From NCBI RefSeq assembly GCF_015711605.1, contig NZ_JABTEZ010000003.1, positions 62,001-126,000 on the forward strand: a stretch of DNA of 64,000 nucleotides, read 5' to 3'. Positions 33,809 to 43,224 of this stretch are shown here, in pieces. The translations under genes and the position numbers were made by a program. The stretch is from Planomonospora sp. ID67723. Lineage in GTDB: Bacteria > Actinomycetota > Actinomycetes > Streptosporangiales > Streptosporangiaceae. The notes beneath the pieces were generated by a model. The model was given only the letters and a program-made list of their open reading frames with translations. It was not told the DNA's origin and searched no databases. Numbering within the stretch: the stretch's first letter is position 1; each line of letters opens with the position of its first letter.

Positions 33809-34507
33809 GTGACAGATCAGAAGGTGCTTCCCCTGGTGGTCCGGGTGGAGCGGGCGGCCCCGCCGGAGCGGAGCGACGCGCTGGAGGCGTCCGCCCTGGC
33901 CGTGCTGGCGTTGCTCGACGACCCCCGGGCGTCGGAGGGCGGCGAATGGGCCGAGGCGGTGCGGAGCTGGGAGGCCGTCGGGATCAGGAAGGTCGTACGG
34001 CGGGCGCGCGGGGCCGAGTGGCGCAGGGCGGTGGACCTGCCCGGCATCACGGTCGCGCACCGCACCGCCGAGGTCCGCGTCCACCCGCCGGTCCCGCTGG
34101 ACGCCTGGCCCCGGGACCTGGCCAGGCTCCAGGTCTCCGGGACCGATCTGGACGACCCGGCCGAGCCCGGCCCGCCGGCCGGTGACGACGTGGTGCTCTG
34201 GCTCAATCCCGGCCTGTCCATGTCGGCGGGCAAGGCCATGGCCCAGGCGGGCCACGCGGCCCAGCTCGCCTGGTGGGGCAGTGACGGCGCCGCCCGGGCG
34301 CACTGGCGGGATCGGCGGTTCGCGCTCGCCGTACGGACCGCCGGACCGGAGCGGTGGGCCGAGCTGTCCGGCGCGGGTCTGCCGATGGTGCGCGACGCCG
34401 GGTTCACCGAGATCGAGCCCGGCTCGTGCACGGTCGTGGCGGACGCCCCGTGGCTGCGCCGGGGCGGCTTCCGCCCGGCGGGCTCCGGACCGCTCAGATC
34501 GCCCTGA
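33809..34507 (+). CDS. Pth2-type peptidyl-tRNA hydrolase
   Basis: The protein has 232 residues. The C-terminal 120 residues match the archaeal/eukaryotic-type PTH2 fold: DDVVLWLNPGLSMSAGKAMAQAGHAAQLAWW carries the conserved (M/L)SxGKxxAQxxHA motif, and GLPMVRDAGFTEIEPGSCTVVADAP closes it. The N-terminal 115 residues are an actinobacterial extension (PEVRVHPPVPLDAWPRDLARLQVSGTDL-like). It would release tRNA from stalled peptidyl-tRNA, in parallel with the bacterial Pth1. The GTG start is only one base after GGAGG, so a start slightly downstream (33824) is possible. Confidence 0.85.
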   Translation: MTDQKVLPLVVRVERAAPPERSDALEASALAVLALLDDPRASEGGEWAEAVRSWEAVGIRKVVRRARGAEWRRAVDLPGITVAHRTAEVRVHPPVPLDAWPRDLARLQVSGTDLDDPAEPGPPAGDDVVLWLNPGLSMSAGKAMAQAGHAAQLAWWGSDGAARAHWRDRRFALAVRTAGPERWAELSGAGLPMVRDAGFTEIEPGSCTVVADAPWLRRGGFRPAGSGPLRSP

Positions 34508-34586
34508 CCTCGTGCGAAGAGGAAAGAGGAAGCCACTCGTTCCCGAAGTGTGATGGGTATCCCGCACACGAAAACGGGATTTGTCG

Positions 34587-34592
34587 TACGCT
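34587..34592 (+). promoter_or_regulatory. -10 box of a leaderless start
   Basis: TACGCT ends seven bases before GTG 34600, the spacing expected for leaderless transcription. Confidence 0.4.
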
Positions 34593-34599
34593 CCCGATC

Positions 34600-35589
34600 G
34601 TGCTCGATGGGTTGGGTGGTACTGAAGGGACCCGGGGGACCGGTGTCGCTCCGGCGCATACGGCCGCCGCGGTGGAGACGTCCGGATCGACCGAGGCCGT
34701 CGCCGCCCCACCGCTACGAGCGCCTTCGGACCCGCCCGTGAAGCGCTCCCGCATCGGCGATCTGCGGATGCGGGTGGTCTACCGCCTCCTGGCCGGGGCC
34801 GTGGCGGTGATCGCGGCCGCGGTCGCGGCCGTGGTGGCGATCATCTCCCCGGACTCCGCAGAGCAACCGGGCGAGGTGACGCCGGGGCAGATCGCCGCGC
34901 CATCTGCCGCGGCGCCCTCGCCCGGTCCCACCACGGCGCAGTCATCGCCGCCCTCGGCCTCATCCTCGACATCGCCGTCGGGATCGCCCTCGCCGGCGGC
35001 CTCCTCCACTCCCGTACCGGACGGGAGCGCGGTCACCGCGGCCCTGGCGGATCCCCGCGTCCCCGAGCTGCCGGACGACACGCGGCTCGCCCGGCTCCCC
35101 GGCAAGCCGCTCTCCTCCAAGCGCCGGGTCCAGGACGAGAAGTCGGGTGTTTCGCTGATCCGGTTCGGCAAGCCGTGGAAGCCGTACGGCGCCTCGCCGT
35201 TCGCGACCAAGCAGGTGCTCCCGGAGGTGAAGGGCGCCGGCCACCGGGCGATGCTCGTGAGCTGCCCGGTCCCGACCCTGCCGCAGGCCACCATGAAGGG
35301 GACCGCGCTCCTGGCCGCCCGCTGGACGCTCAACCACCACCCCCGCGGCGCCAGGATCCGGTGGACCGCCTCCCAGCCGGTCGAGGGCGGCTGGCTGCTC
35401 GCCTACCGGGTGGAGTACAAGGTGAAGGGCAAGGCCCGCTCCTCGATGGCCGCCGTCGCGCTGACGGAGACGGAGGCCCCGGCCGTCAAGCCCGCCATGG
35501 TCTTCGTGACCATCCCCGACAGCCAGCGCGACCGCTGGCGGGACATCAACACCGCGATGTCCTCCGTCAGGTCCGGAGCCGGCCGGTAG
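34600..35589 (+). CDS. Membrane-anchored hypothetical protein
   Basis: The protein has 329 residues if it starts at GTG 34600 (leaderless); GTG 34738 or ATG 34768 are alternatives. A short Ala/Thr/Pro-rich cytosolic part precedes one membrane helix ([26 protein letters not shown]). A Ser/Pro/Thr-rich linker (about 70 residues) leads to an extracytoplasmic domain of about 170 residues starting [29 protein letters not shown]. The domain has [39 protein letters not shown], a beta-rich pattern. I do not recognise the family. It lies just upstream of maf. Confidence 0.7.
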   Translation: MLDGLGGTEGTRGTGVAPAHTAAAVETSGSTEAVAAPPLRAPSDPPVKRSRIGDLRMRVVYRLLAGAVAVIAAAVAAVVAIISPDSAEQPGEVTPGQIAAPSAAAPSPGPTTAQSSPPSASSSTSPSGSPSPAASSTPVPDGSAVTAALADPRVPELPDDTRLARLPGKPLSSKRRVQDEKSGVSLIRFGKPWKPYGASPFATKQVLPEVKGAGHRAMLVSCPVPTLPQATMKGTALLAARWTLNHHPRGARIRWTASQPVEGGWLLAYRVEYKVKGKARSSMAAVALTETEAPAVKPAMVFVTIPDSQRDRWRDINTAMSSVRSGAGR

Positions 35590-35709
35590 GTCCTCGCCCG
35601 GAGCCCGGGATCCCCGGAGGCAGCGGGCGGTACGGGACGGGCCGCTCCCGGGGGTCCGGGACAGGCGGGCGGCGCGCGAGAGCGCCGTACCCGGCCGGTG
35701 AACCACCGG

Positions 35710-35715
35710 TAGGCT
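35710..35715 (+). promoter_or_regulatory. -10 box of the leaderless maf start
   Basis: TAGGCT ends eight bases before GTG 35724 with no Shine-Dalgarno between. Confidence 0.4.
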
Positions 35716-35723
35716 CAGGCGGC

Positions 35724-36317
35724 GTGACCCAGATCGTGCTCGCCTCCGCCTCACCCGCCCGCCTCGCGCTCCTCCGCAGCGCCGGACTCGATCCCAAGGT
35801 GATCGTCAGCGGCGTGGACGAGGACGCCTTCACCGCCACCACCCCGGCCGAACTCTGCCTCGCGCTGGCCAGGGCGAAGGCGGCGGCCGTGGCGCGGGAC
35901 CTCTCCGGAGCCCTGGTCGTCGGCTGCGACTCGGTGCTGGAGCTCGACGGGAAGGCCCACGGCAAGCCGTCCTCGCCCGAGGACGCCCTCGCCCGCTGGC
36001 GGAGCATGCGCGGCCGGAGCGGCCGGCTGCTCACCGGGCACTGCGTGATCGACACCCGCACCGGCCGCGAGGCCGCGGAGGTCGGCGCGACGACCGTCCG
36101 CTTCGGCACCCCCTCGGACGACGAGATCGCCGCCTACGTCGCCACCGGCGAGCCCCTCCACGTCGCGGGCGCCTTCACCCTGGACGGTCCCGGCGGCTGG
36201 TTCGTCGAGGGCATCGAGGGCGACCACGGCAACGTCCTGGGCATCTCCCTGCCCCTCCTGCGTCGCCTGCTGGCCGACCTCGGCGTCTCCGTCGCGAGCC
36301 TCTGGCGGAGCCCCTGA
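35724..36317 (+). CDS. maf: Maf-family nucleoside triphosphate pyrophosphatase
   Basis: The protein has 197 residues. The Maf signature [28 protein letters not shown] is followed by the catalytic Asp region [18 protein letters not shown] and by [10 protein letters not shown] and [31 protein letters not shown]. Maf proteins hydrolyse non-canonical or specific NTPs (dTTP, UTP, modified bases) to monophosphates, a housecleaning role. Length is normal. It stands between two membrane-protein genes on the same strand, each with its own likely promoter. Confidence 0.93.
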   Translation: MTQIVLASASPARLALLRSAGLDPKVIVSGVDEDAFTATTPAELCLALARAKAAAVARDLSGALVVGCDSVLELDGKAHGKPSSPEDALARWRSMRGRSGRLLTGHCVIDTRTGREAAEVGATTVRFGTPSDDEIAAYVATGEPLHVAGAFTLDGPGGWFVEGIEGDHGNVLGISLPLLRRLLADLGVSVASLWRSP

Positions 36318-36368
36318 CACCGTCCGGGCTCCGGCGTCGTCCCCCGGCCGCGGCCGCCGTCACGCGGT

Positions 36369-36390
36369 GATCGGCCGATCCCGCTAGCCT
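36369..36390 (+). promoter_or_regulatory. Palindrome and -10 box before the EI24 gene
   Basis: GATCGGCCGATC is a perfect 12-base palindrome (36369-36380). TAGCCT (36385-36390) ends seven bases before the ATG, so the transcript is probably leaderless and the palindrome would cover the spacer. Confidence 0.4.
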
Positions 36391-36397
36391 TCACGGC

Positions 36398-37225
36398 ATG
36401 GGTGTAATCCGCTCCTTCAAGGACGGCATCGGGTTCTTTCTCCAGGGTCTGCGCTGGGTCGCGCGAAACCCCGGGTGGTGGCTGTTCGGGCTGATCCCGG
36501 CGTTGATCGTGTTCGTGCTCTACGCGGCAGGGCTCTACTTCCTCGGCGTCAACGCGGGGGAGCTGGCCGACTGGATGACGCCGTTCGCCGACGGATGGGC
36601 CGAGGCGGCCAGGAACACCTTCCGCTTCCTCGTCGGCGTGGTGGTCTTCGGGGCCGGGCTCGTGCTGGCCGTGGTGACCTTCGCCGCGGTGACCCTGGTC
36701 CTCGGCGAGCCGTTCTACGAGAAGCTCTCCGAGAAGGTGGAGGAGTCCTACGGCGGGGTGCCCCGAGGCCACGAGCTGCCGCTGTGGAGGTCGATCCTCA
36801 GGTCGATCAAGGACAGCCTGGTCACCCTGGGATACGTGCTGCTGTTCACGATCCCGCTGTTCTTCCTCGGGTTCGTGCCGGTGATCGGGCAGACGGTCGT
36901 CCCGGTGCTGGGCGCGCTGGTCTCGGGCTTCTTCCTCACCGTGGAGCTCACCGCCCTGGCCATGGAGCGCAGGGGGCTGGCCCGGAAGAGCCGCTTCGCG
37001 GTGCTCCGCGCGAACAGGGCCACGGCCCTCGGCTTCGGGGTCCTGCTCTTCCTGCTCTTCCTCATCCCCCTGGGCGCGGTGATCGCGATGCCCGCCGCCG
37101 TCGCCGGCGCGGCCGTCATGGTCCGGGTACGGCTGGCGCCCGTCCCCCCGCCCGGCACCCTCGCGCCGGGAGCCGTCCCGCCGAGCTCCCCTCCGCCGGG
37201 GCGGCTCCCGCCGCGGGCCTTCTGA
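36398..37225 (+). CDS. EI24/CysZ-like membrane protein
   Basis: The protein has 275 residues. About six hydrophobic segments are present: WWLFGLIPALIVFVLYAAGLYFLG, FLVGVVVFGAGLVLAVVTFAAVTLVLG, LVTLGYVLLFTIPLFFLGFVPVIG, VVPVLGALVSGFFLTVELTAL and LGFGVLLFLLFLIPLGAVIAMPAAV. The LGEPFYEKLSEKVEE loop is characteristic of the EI24 family, which includes the sulfate transporter CysZ. Sulfate transport is possible but unproven. The C-terminal 40 residues are Pro-rich. Confidence 0.88.
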   Translation: MGVIRSFKDGIGFFLQGLRWVARNPGWWLFGLIPALIVFVLYAAGLYFLGVNAGELADWMTPFADGWAEAARNTFRFLVGVVVFGAGLVLAVVTFAAVTLVLGEPFYEKLSEKVEESYGGVPRGHELPLWRSILRSIKDSLVTLGYVLLFTIPLFFLGFVPVIGQTVVPVLGALVSGFFLTVELTALAMERRGLARKSRFAVLRANRATALGFGVLLFLLFLIPLGAVIAMPAAVAGAAVMVRVRLAPVPPPGTLAPGAVPPSSPPPGRLPPRAF

Positions 37226-37511
37226 GACGCCGCCGGGCGAACGTGCCCCGATCCCGCACCCGGCGGCGGGACGTCGCCGCCGGGCTCGGTGCGGACGGCG
37301 TGGACGTCCGTCGACGGCGAGGGGAGAGACCGGGACGCGATGGCGGACACCCCGAGACGGGATGGGATACGCTTCCGGTTAGCGTTTCGGGACGCGACCG
37401 GTCCGCGGAAAGGGCTCAGCCCACCCGATCACCAACGTGTTCAGTACGGTGCTGTTCCTCCTTTTCGGCCCGAAGACGCGGACGTCGGGCATAACCGAAA
37501 GGGAGATGTCC

Positions 37512-38951
37512 GTGGCGAACCGTCTGCCCGAAAACCCCAGCCTCGACCACCTGAAGAACGAGGCCAAGCAACTGCTGCGCGGCGTACGTGCGGGCGAGCT
37601 CCGCGCGCTCGCGACGGCGGGCGGGTGGTATCCAGGAGATCTGTCGGAACTGCGGTTGGCCGGCGCGCAGCTGGCGGTGGCCCGCAAGTACGGCTTCACG
37701 AGCTGGTCGCAGCTGCGGGCGCACCTGAAGATGGTGAGCACGTTCGCACGGCGGCCACACGAGGTGAACCCCTCGGCCGACCCCGCGACCGAATTCCTGC
37801 GGCTGGCCTGCCCGGCCTACCACGGATTCGCGGGCCCCGAGGATGCGGCGCGGCTGCTGGCCGCCCATCCCCGGACAGCCGACGCGTCGGTGTGGACGAT
37901 GGCGGCGGTGGGCGACGCCGCCGGGATAGCCCGCGCGGTCGCGGTCGACCCCGCATCGGCCCAGGCATACGGCGGCCCCTTCGGTTGGGAACCGCTGCTG
38001 TATCTGACCTGTTCACGAGTGGCGCAGGCCGACGCCGTGGAGACGGCACGGGTCCTGCTGGCGGCGGGAGCCGATCCGAACGCCGGCTACCTGCCCGAGG
38101 GTCAGGGACCGCCGTTCACCGCACTGGCCGGAGCACTGGGCGGGGGAGCGCTGAGGCAACCGCCGCATCCGCGGGACCTCGACCTGGCCCGGCTGCTCCT
38201 GGCGGCCGGGGCGGACGCCAACGACGGCACGGCCCTGTACAACCGCGGGCTCCTGGGCGACGACACCGGCTACCTGGAGTTGCTGCTGGAGTCCGGGCTC
38301 GGCCGCGGGGACGGCGGGCCGTGGACGGCCAGGCTGGGACGCGTTCAGGACTCGCCGGCCCGAATGCTGGAGAACACCGTGCTGGCAGCTGCGTTGCGCG
38401 GCCAGGCACGCCGGATACGGTGCCTGCTGGCGCACGGCGCGCCCGCAGACGCCAAGGGCGACGGGCATCCGTTCTTCGGCGAGCACACGGCACTGGAACT
38501 GGCCCTGCTCGGCGGGCATACGGAGGTCGCGCGAATCCTCGCCGACGCGGGGGCCTCCGGCGCACTACGCGGGCTGGACGCCGCAGAGGCGGCGATCATG
38601 CGAGGGGAACGGGAGCAGACCGAGCGACTGCTGAGCGCCGATCCGGGCCTGGCCGGGCAACTGCTGACGCGGCGACGGAATCTGGTCATCAAGGCCGCGG
38701 AGTACGGCCGAGTGGCGGCCGTACGGCTGGCATTCGCGCTGGGCTTCGACGTGAACGCACGCCTGCCGTCGACGGCGTTGCACAAGGCGGCGCGGGCAGG
38801 CGACCTGCCGATGGTGCGAGCGCTTCTGGAGCTGGGAGCCGACCGGTCACTGCGGGAGCCCGACTACGATGCCACGCCGCTGGAGTGGGCGCAGTTCGCC
38901 GGCCAGGCCGAGGTGGCGGAGTTCTTGAGCCAGGAGCGGCCGGCTCACTGA
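37512..38951 (+). CDS. Ankyrin-repeat protein
   Basis: The protein has about 479 residues. An N-terminal module (NRLPENPSLDHLKNEAKQLLRGV, ATAGGWYPGDLSELRLAGAQLAVARKYGFTSWSQLRAHLK) is shared by many actinobacterial ankyrin proteins. Six or more ankyrin-like repeats follow: ETARVLLAAGADPNAG, DLARLLLAAGADANDG, RIRCLLAHGAPADAKG, EVARILADAGASGALRG, AVRLAFALGFDVNAR and PMVRALLELGADRSLREPD. The repeats bind protein partners; the partner is unknown. ATG 37506 is an alternative start, but GGGAG at 37501-37505 fits GTG 37512 better. Confidence 0.88.
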   Translation: MANRLPENPSLDHLKNEAKQLLRGVRAGELRALATAGGWYPGDLSELRLAGAQLAVARKYGFTSWSQLRAHLKMVSTFARRPHEVNPSADPATEFLRLACPAYHGFAGPEDAARLLAAHPRTADASVWTMAAVGDAAGIARAVAVDPASAQAYGGPFGWEPLLYLTCSRVAQADAVETARVLLAAGADPNAGYLPEGQGPPFTALAGALGGGALRQPPHPRDLDLARLLLAAGADANDGTALYNRGLLGDDTGYLELLLESGLGRGDGGPWTARLGRVQDSPARMLENTVLAAALRGQARRIRCLLAHGAPADAKGDGHPFFGEHTALELALLGGHTEVARILADAGASGALRGLDAAEAAIMRGEREQTERLLSADPGLAGQLLTRRRNLVIKAAEYGRVAAVRLAFALGFDVNARLPSTALHKAARAGDLPMVRALLELGADRSLREPDYDATPLEWAQFAGQAEVAEFLSQERPAH

Positions 38952-39187
38952 CAAAGCATCCGGAGACCGGCCAGGACGGCCCCGGGAAGCCGCGCCCGCG
39001 CGGTAACGGACCGGTAATCGGCTGCCCGCGAGGCACCGGAACGGGGCACGGGAGCAGTGGACGCCCGATGGACGCGACCGTGCAGGGTTGAGCCATCGGA
39101 ACCGGCCGCGTCATCGGCCCGGTTCGGGCGAGCGCCGAGAAGCCGCTCGTCCTTCCGCGATCCACTCGAACGATTCGGAGCATGCGC

Positions 39188-40063
39188 ATGAGCAGCGAGC
39201 GTCCAGCGGTCACCGTCCTCGGTCTGGGCATGATGGGGGCCGCCCTGGCCGGCGCGTTCCTCGCGGGCGGTCACCCGACGACCGTCTGGAACCGCTCCGC
39301 CGGCAGGGGCGATGACCTCGTCGGCAGGGGCGCGGTGCGCGCCGCCACGGCCGGCGACGCGGTCGCGGCCGGGCAGGTGGTCGTCGTCTGCGTCCGCGAC
39401 TACGACGCGGTACGGGAGACCCTGGAGCCGGTGGGTGCGGCGCTGGCGGGCCGGGTGCTGGTCAACCTGACCTCCGGGACGTCGGAGGAGGCGCGCGCCC
39501 TCGCCGGCTGGGCCGCCGGGCACGGGATCCGCTACCTCGACGGAGCGATCATGATGACCCCGCAGGGCATCGGCACGCCGGAGGCGGTCATCCTCTACGG
39601 CGGGGAGCAGGAGCTCTTCGAGGAGAGCAGGCCGGTGCTGGAACGGCTGGGCGGCGGCAGCACCTACCTGGGCCCCGACACCGGCGTGCCGGCACTGTAC
39701 GACGTGGCCCTGCTGGACATGATGTGGTCGACGCTCAACGGCTTCCTGCACGCCGTGGCGCTGGTCGGCACCGAGAAGATCCCCGCGACGGCGTTCCTGC
39801 CGTTCGCCACCGGCTGGCTCGGCGGGGTGGCCTCCTTCCTGCCCGCCATGGCCGAACAGATCGACGCGGGTGAATACGCGGCGCACGACGCGACGTTGGA
39901 GACCCACCTGTCACCGCTCGGCCACCTGATCCACGAGAGCCGGGTCCGGGGCGTCGACGTCGATCTGCCCGGCCGGACCAAGGCCATGGTCGAGCGGGCG
40001 ATCGCCGACGGCCACGCCTCCGACGGCTACGCCCGGCTGATCGAGCAGATGCGCGAGCGGTAG
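39188..40063 (+). CDS. Imine-reductase-like NAD(P)-dependent dehydrogenase
   Basis: The protein has 291 residues of the 6-phosphogluconate/3-hydroxyisobutyrate dehydrogenase superfamily. The N-terminal Rossmann motif is VLGLGMMGAALAGAFLAGGHPTTVWNRS. The cofactor domain includes LVNLTSGTSEEARALAGWAAGHGIRYLDGAIM, and the helical C-terminal dimerisation domain includes YDVALLDMMWSTLNGFLHAVALVG. The TSGT motif and small dimer domain resemble imine reductases and 2-hydroxyacid dehydrogenases. The start at the second ATG gives a seven-base spacing to CGGAG. Substrate unknown. Confidence 0.88.
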   Translation: MSSERPAVTVLGLGMMGAALAGAFLAGGHPTTVWNRSAGRGDDLVGRGAVRAATAGDAVAAGQVVVVCVRDYDAVRETLEPVGAALAGRVLVNLTSGTSEEARALAGWAAGHGIRYLDGAIMMTPQGIGTPEAVILYGGEQELFEESRPVLERLGGGSTYLGPDTGVPALYDVALLDMMWSTLNGFLHAVALVGTEKIPATAFLPFATGWLGGVASFLPAMAEQIDAGEYAAHDATLETHLSPLGHLIHESRVRGVDVDLPGRTKAMVERAIADGHASDGYARLIEQMRER

Positions 40064-40115
40064 GACCCGGCGCCGCCAAGGGGGTCACGGCCGGACCTGA
40101 CCTGCCTTTCCCCTC

Positions 40116-41663
40116 TCAACGGCTCTCCGGCTCCGGCGTCCGAGCGGCCGCCTGCAGCAGCCCGCGCAGGTGGTCGCGCCGGTCACCGGGCGGGGAGTGC
40201 GGCTCCACCGGGCCGGTGAGCCACAGGAAGTCGAGCAGCTGGTCCACCGCCGCGTCGGAGAGCCGGTCCAGCGTGAGCACGGCGGAGTCCGGCCTGCCAC
40301 CGCTCCAGCCGGGCCTGCGGTCCAGCAGGTCCGAGCGGGCGGCCGCGACCACCAGCACGGGGACCGGATCCGAGCCGGCGGCCAGCCCGTCCACGAACTC
40401 CAGCAGGGCGTCCGGCCCCCGGTGCAGATCATCGATGACCAGGACCAGCGGCAGGTCCAGGGGGTGCCCGGCGAGGAACTCCTTCCACACCGCCGCCATG
40501 TGGACGGCGTCCTGGACGCCGCCCGCCGCCAGAATTCCCTCGAGGGGGGAAAGCACCTCCGCCGGCAGCCGGGCGGCTCCGCCCAGGCTCTGGATCGTGA
40601 CGCCGGTGGCCGGGCACCGGCTCACCAGATATCGGGCGGTCTGCGACTGGCTGACGAGTCGGCGCTCGACCTCGATCAGGAACCGCGTCTTGCCGAGCCC
40701 CGGTCCGCCCAGCACCGTCACCAGGTGCGGCCTGCGCCGGTGCCTGGCCCGTTCCAGCATCCCCTGGACGACGGCCAGCTCGTGCTCGCGATCCACGATG
40801 GGCAGCGAATGCCCGGCCAGGCACTCCTCCAGGAAGCCCGTGCCGCTCCAGGCGGAACCCGCCGCCTCGACCGGCGCCGGAAACTCGCCGGCCACGGCCA
40901 GGCGAAGGGAAGGATCGTGGTTGAGGATCGCCCGCTGCAGCGATCGCAGGTCATGGCCGGGATCGACGCCCAGGTCCTCGACCAGGGCGGTGCGCGTGCG
41001 CTCGTACGTCTCCAGGGCGTCTGCCTGGCGCCCGCACCGGTAGAGGGCGAGCATGAGGTGGCCGCAGGACCTCTCGCGCAGCGGCTCGCTCTCCACCAAG
41101 GCCTCGAGTTCGCGTATCACCTCATGATGCCGGCCGCAGGCCAGTGCCGCCTCGAAGTAGTCCTCCATCGCGTCGAGCCGGGCGCTCTCCACCGCCGCCA
41201 GCTCCGGCCACACGATGCCGGTCTCGGCCAGGTCGGCGAGCGCGGGGCCGCACCACAGGTCCAGCGCCTCCCGGAGGGTCTCGGCGGCCTGCGCGTACCC
41301 GCCCCGGGCGAGATGGGCACGGCCCCGGGCGGCCAGCCGCTCGAACACGTGGAGATCGACCTGCTCGGGATCGACCGTGAGCATGTATCCGGGCGGCCGG
41401 GTGACCAGCACCGCCCCACCCGCCGCCCAGTCACCGCCGGTCAGTGTCCCGCGCAGGCCGGAGATGGCGTTCTGCAGGATCTTGCGTGCGGAAGCCGGGG
41501 CCTCGCCCGCAGGCCAGAGCGCGTCCAGCAGCCTGCTCGTCGCCACGACCCGGTTGGCGTGCAGCAGGAGCAGGGCGAGTGCCGACCTCTGCCTGGTGCC
41601 GCCGAGTACGGCCACCTGCTGTCCGTCCCGAACCTCCAGAGGGCCCAGCATGCGAAAACGCAT
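40116..41663 (-). CDS. SARP/BTAD regulator with AAA ATPase domain, short form
   Basis: The protein has about 515 residues. The winged helix (MRFRMLGPLEVRDGQQVAVLGGTRQRSALALLLLHANRVV) and BTAD domain (VDLHVFERLAARGRAHLARGG, CGRQADALETYERTRTALVEDLGVDPG) are followed by an ATPase with P-loop GGPGLGKTRFLIEVERRL and VLVIDDLHRGPDALLEFVDGL. It ends soon after the ATPase, without the long TPR region of typical AfsR or LuxR-LAL regulators. It is probably a pathway regulator, but no biosynthetic cluster is next to it. Confidence 0.9.
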   Translation of the reverse strand: MRFRMLGPLEVRDGQQVAVLGGTRQRSALALLLLHANRVVATSRLLDALWPAGEAPASARKILQNAISGLRGTLTGGDWAAGGAVLVTRPPGYMLTVDPEQVDLHVFERLAARGRAHLARGGYAQAAETLREALDLWCGPALADLAETGIVWPELAAVESARLDAMEDYFEAALACGRHHEVIRELEALVESEPLRERSCGHLMLALYRCGRQADALETYERTRTALVEDLGVDPGHDLRSLQRAILNHDPSLRLAVAGEFPAPVEAAGSAWSGTGFLEECLAGHSLPIVDREHELAVVQGMLERARHRRRPHLVTVLGGPGLGKTRFLIEVERRLVSQSQTARYLVSRCPATGVTIQSLGGAARLPAEVLSPLEGILAAGGVQDAVHMAAVWKEFLAGHPLDLPLVLVIDDLHRGPDALLEFVDGLAAGSDPVPVLVVAAARSDLLDRRPGWSGGRPDSAVLTLDRLSDAAVDQLLDFLWLTGPVEPHSPPGDRRDHLRGLLQAAARTPEPESR

Positions 41664-42070
41664 CACACCTGTCCGGGGTCGGGGGCCGCCATGTCTTGAT
41701 CATACCTGTTGGTCCGGATTCAGCGGAGCCGCAGCGCTGGCGTACGGCTGAGCCGGCCGGCGTGGTGCGCCAGTGAGCGTTCGCCTCCGAGGCGTCCATG
41801 CCGGCCGTGCGGAAACGGTTCCGGTCCAGACGGCCTTGCCGCGCAACGCCTCCAGAGGCTGCTCGGCGTCCGGATCATGAGGTCGCGGGTTCTCCTGCGT
41901 GCTGCCGTCCGGCTCTCCTGAAGATCCGGGATTCGAACAGACCTCGGGGCGTCGGACTCCCAGGGGTGTCGGGCGGCGGCTTCTCCACAGGAGGGGCGGA
42001 CCGGCCGCGCCGTCCACAGAACCCGGTTCGGGGGAAATCGCGAGGCCGGGCTCCGGCCAGACTCCAGGCC
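41664..42070. other. 400-bp intergenic region, no supported gene
   Basis: Short frames on both strands look like GC-driven artefacts (Arg/Pro/Ser-rich, no ribosome site). The divergent BTAD regulator and DUF4192 gene must both be controlled from here, but no clear operator or promoter was seen. Confidence 0.4.
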
Positions 42071-43198
42071 ATGACAACCGACGCCTCTGATCGGGGCTCT
42101 CCGCTCGCTCGACCCGGTCTCCTGCTCCGCTCCACCCAGGACGTCCTCGGTGCGGTGCCCTACCTGCTGGGATTCCACCCCGCCGACAGCCTCGTCCTCA
42201 TCGGCCTGAAGGGCGAGCCGCCCCGGGGCAGCGTGCACCTGACCGTCCGCTGGGACCTGCCGCTGGCCGCTGCCGGCCTCAGCCGGATCCTCCCCCTGCT
42301 GCGAAAGGAGGAGGTGACCCAGGTCATCGCCGTCGGCTACGGCCCGGGCCCGCTGGTGACCCCGGCTGCCGACGCGGTCATCGAGCTGCTGCGCGGGAGC
42401 GGGATCGCGGTCCTCGACGTGCTCCGGGCGGAGGAAGACCTCTACTGGTCCTATCTCTGCTCGCTGGCCGAGTGCTGTCCCCCCTCCGGCACGCCCTACG
42501 ACCGGGAGGCCGGCCCGATCGCGGCCCAGGCCACCGTGCACGGGCTGGTGGCACTGCCCGACCGCGCGGCTCTGGAGCGCTCGCTCGCCCCGGCCGGCGG
42601 GGCGGAACGGGCATCCATGCGCCGGGCCACCGCCCGTGTCGCAGCGGAGCTCCGGGGCAGGATCGCCGGGTGCGCGGACGCCGACGGGCTCGCGGCGGAG
42701 CTCGTCGCTGACGGGGTGGCCCGGGTCCACGCGGCCATCGGGACATACGCCTCGGGTGGGCGGCTCGACGACGAGGAGGCGGCCAGGCTCGGGCTCGACC
42801 TCGCGGTGATCCGGATCCGCGACGAGGCCTGGACGCTGATCACCGACGACACCTGTGACGCCCACGTCCGGTTGTGGCGGGATCTCACCCGGCGGCTGGA
42901 GCCGAGGTTCGTGCCTCCGGCGGCGTCACTGCTCGGCATGGCCGCCTGGCGCGGCGGTGACTGCGCGCTGGCGGGGATCGCCCTGGTCCGCGCGCACGAC
43001 GTCGATCCTGGATACTCCATGGCGAACCTGCTCATGCAGGCGCTGCGCCACCTGCTCCCGCCGCACGCGCTCCGGGAGAGGATGCCCAGCCCCGAGGAGC
43101 TGGACCAGGAGATGGGCGGTGCGCGAGCGGCCTGGCTGCTTCCGATGATCGTGCTGCTGGAGGAGCCCCGTCCCGGCCCGGTCGCCCTGGCCGGATGA
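42071..43198 (+). CDS. DUF4192 family protein
   Basis: The protein has 375 residues. The DUF4192 signature begins RSTQDVLGAVPYLLGFHPADSLVLIGL and continues with VTQVIAVGYGPG, ALVRAHDVDPGYSMANLLMQALRHLLPP and a C-terminal Glu-rich end. The family is nearly restricted to actinobacteria and has no known biochemical role. Length and order are normal. Confidence 0.88.
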   Translation: MTTDASDRGSPLARPGLLLRSTQDVLGAVPYLLGFHPADSLVLIGLKGEPPRGSVHLTVRWDLPLAAAGLSRILPLLRKEEVTQVIAVGYGPGPLVTPAADAVIELLRGSGIAVLDVLRAEEDLYWSYLCSLAECCPPSGTPYDREAGPIAAQATVHGLVALPDRAALERSLAPAGGAERASMRRATARVAAELRGRIAGCADADGLAAELVADGVARVHAAIGTYASGGRLDDEEAARLGLDLAVIRIRDEAWTLITDDTCDAHVRLWRDLTRRLEPRFVPPAASLLGMAAWRGGDCALAGIALVRAHDVDPGYSMANLLMQALRHLLPPHALRERMPSPEELDQEMGGARAAWLLPMIVLLEEPRPGPVALAG

Positions 43199-43224
43199 GC
43201 ACCTGCCGGATGAGTCCTGGCCGG

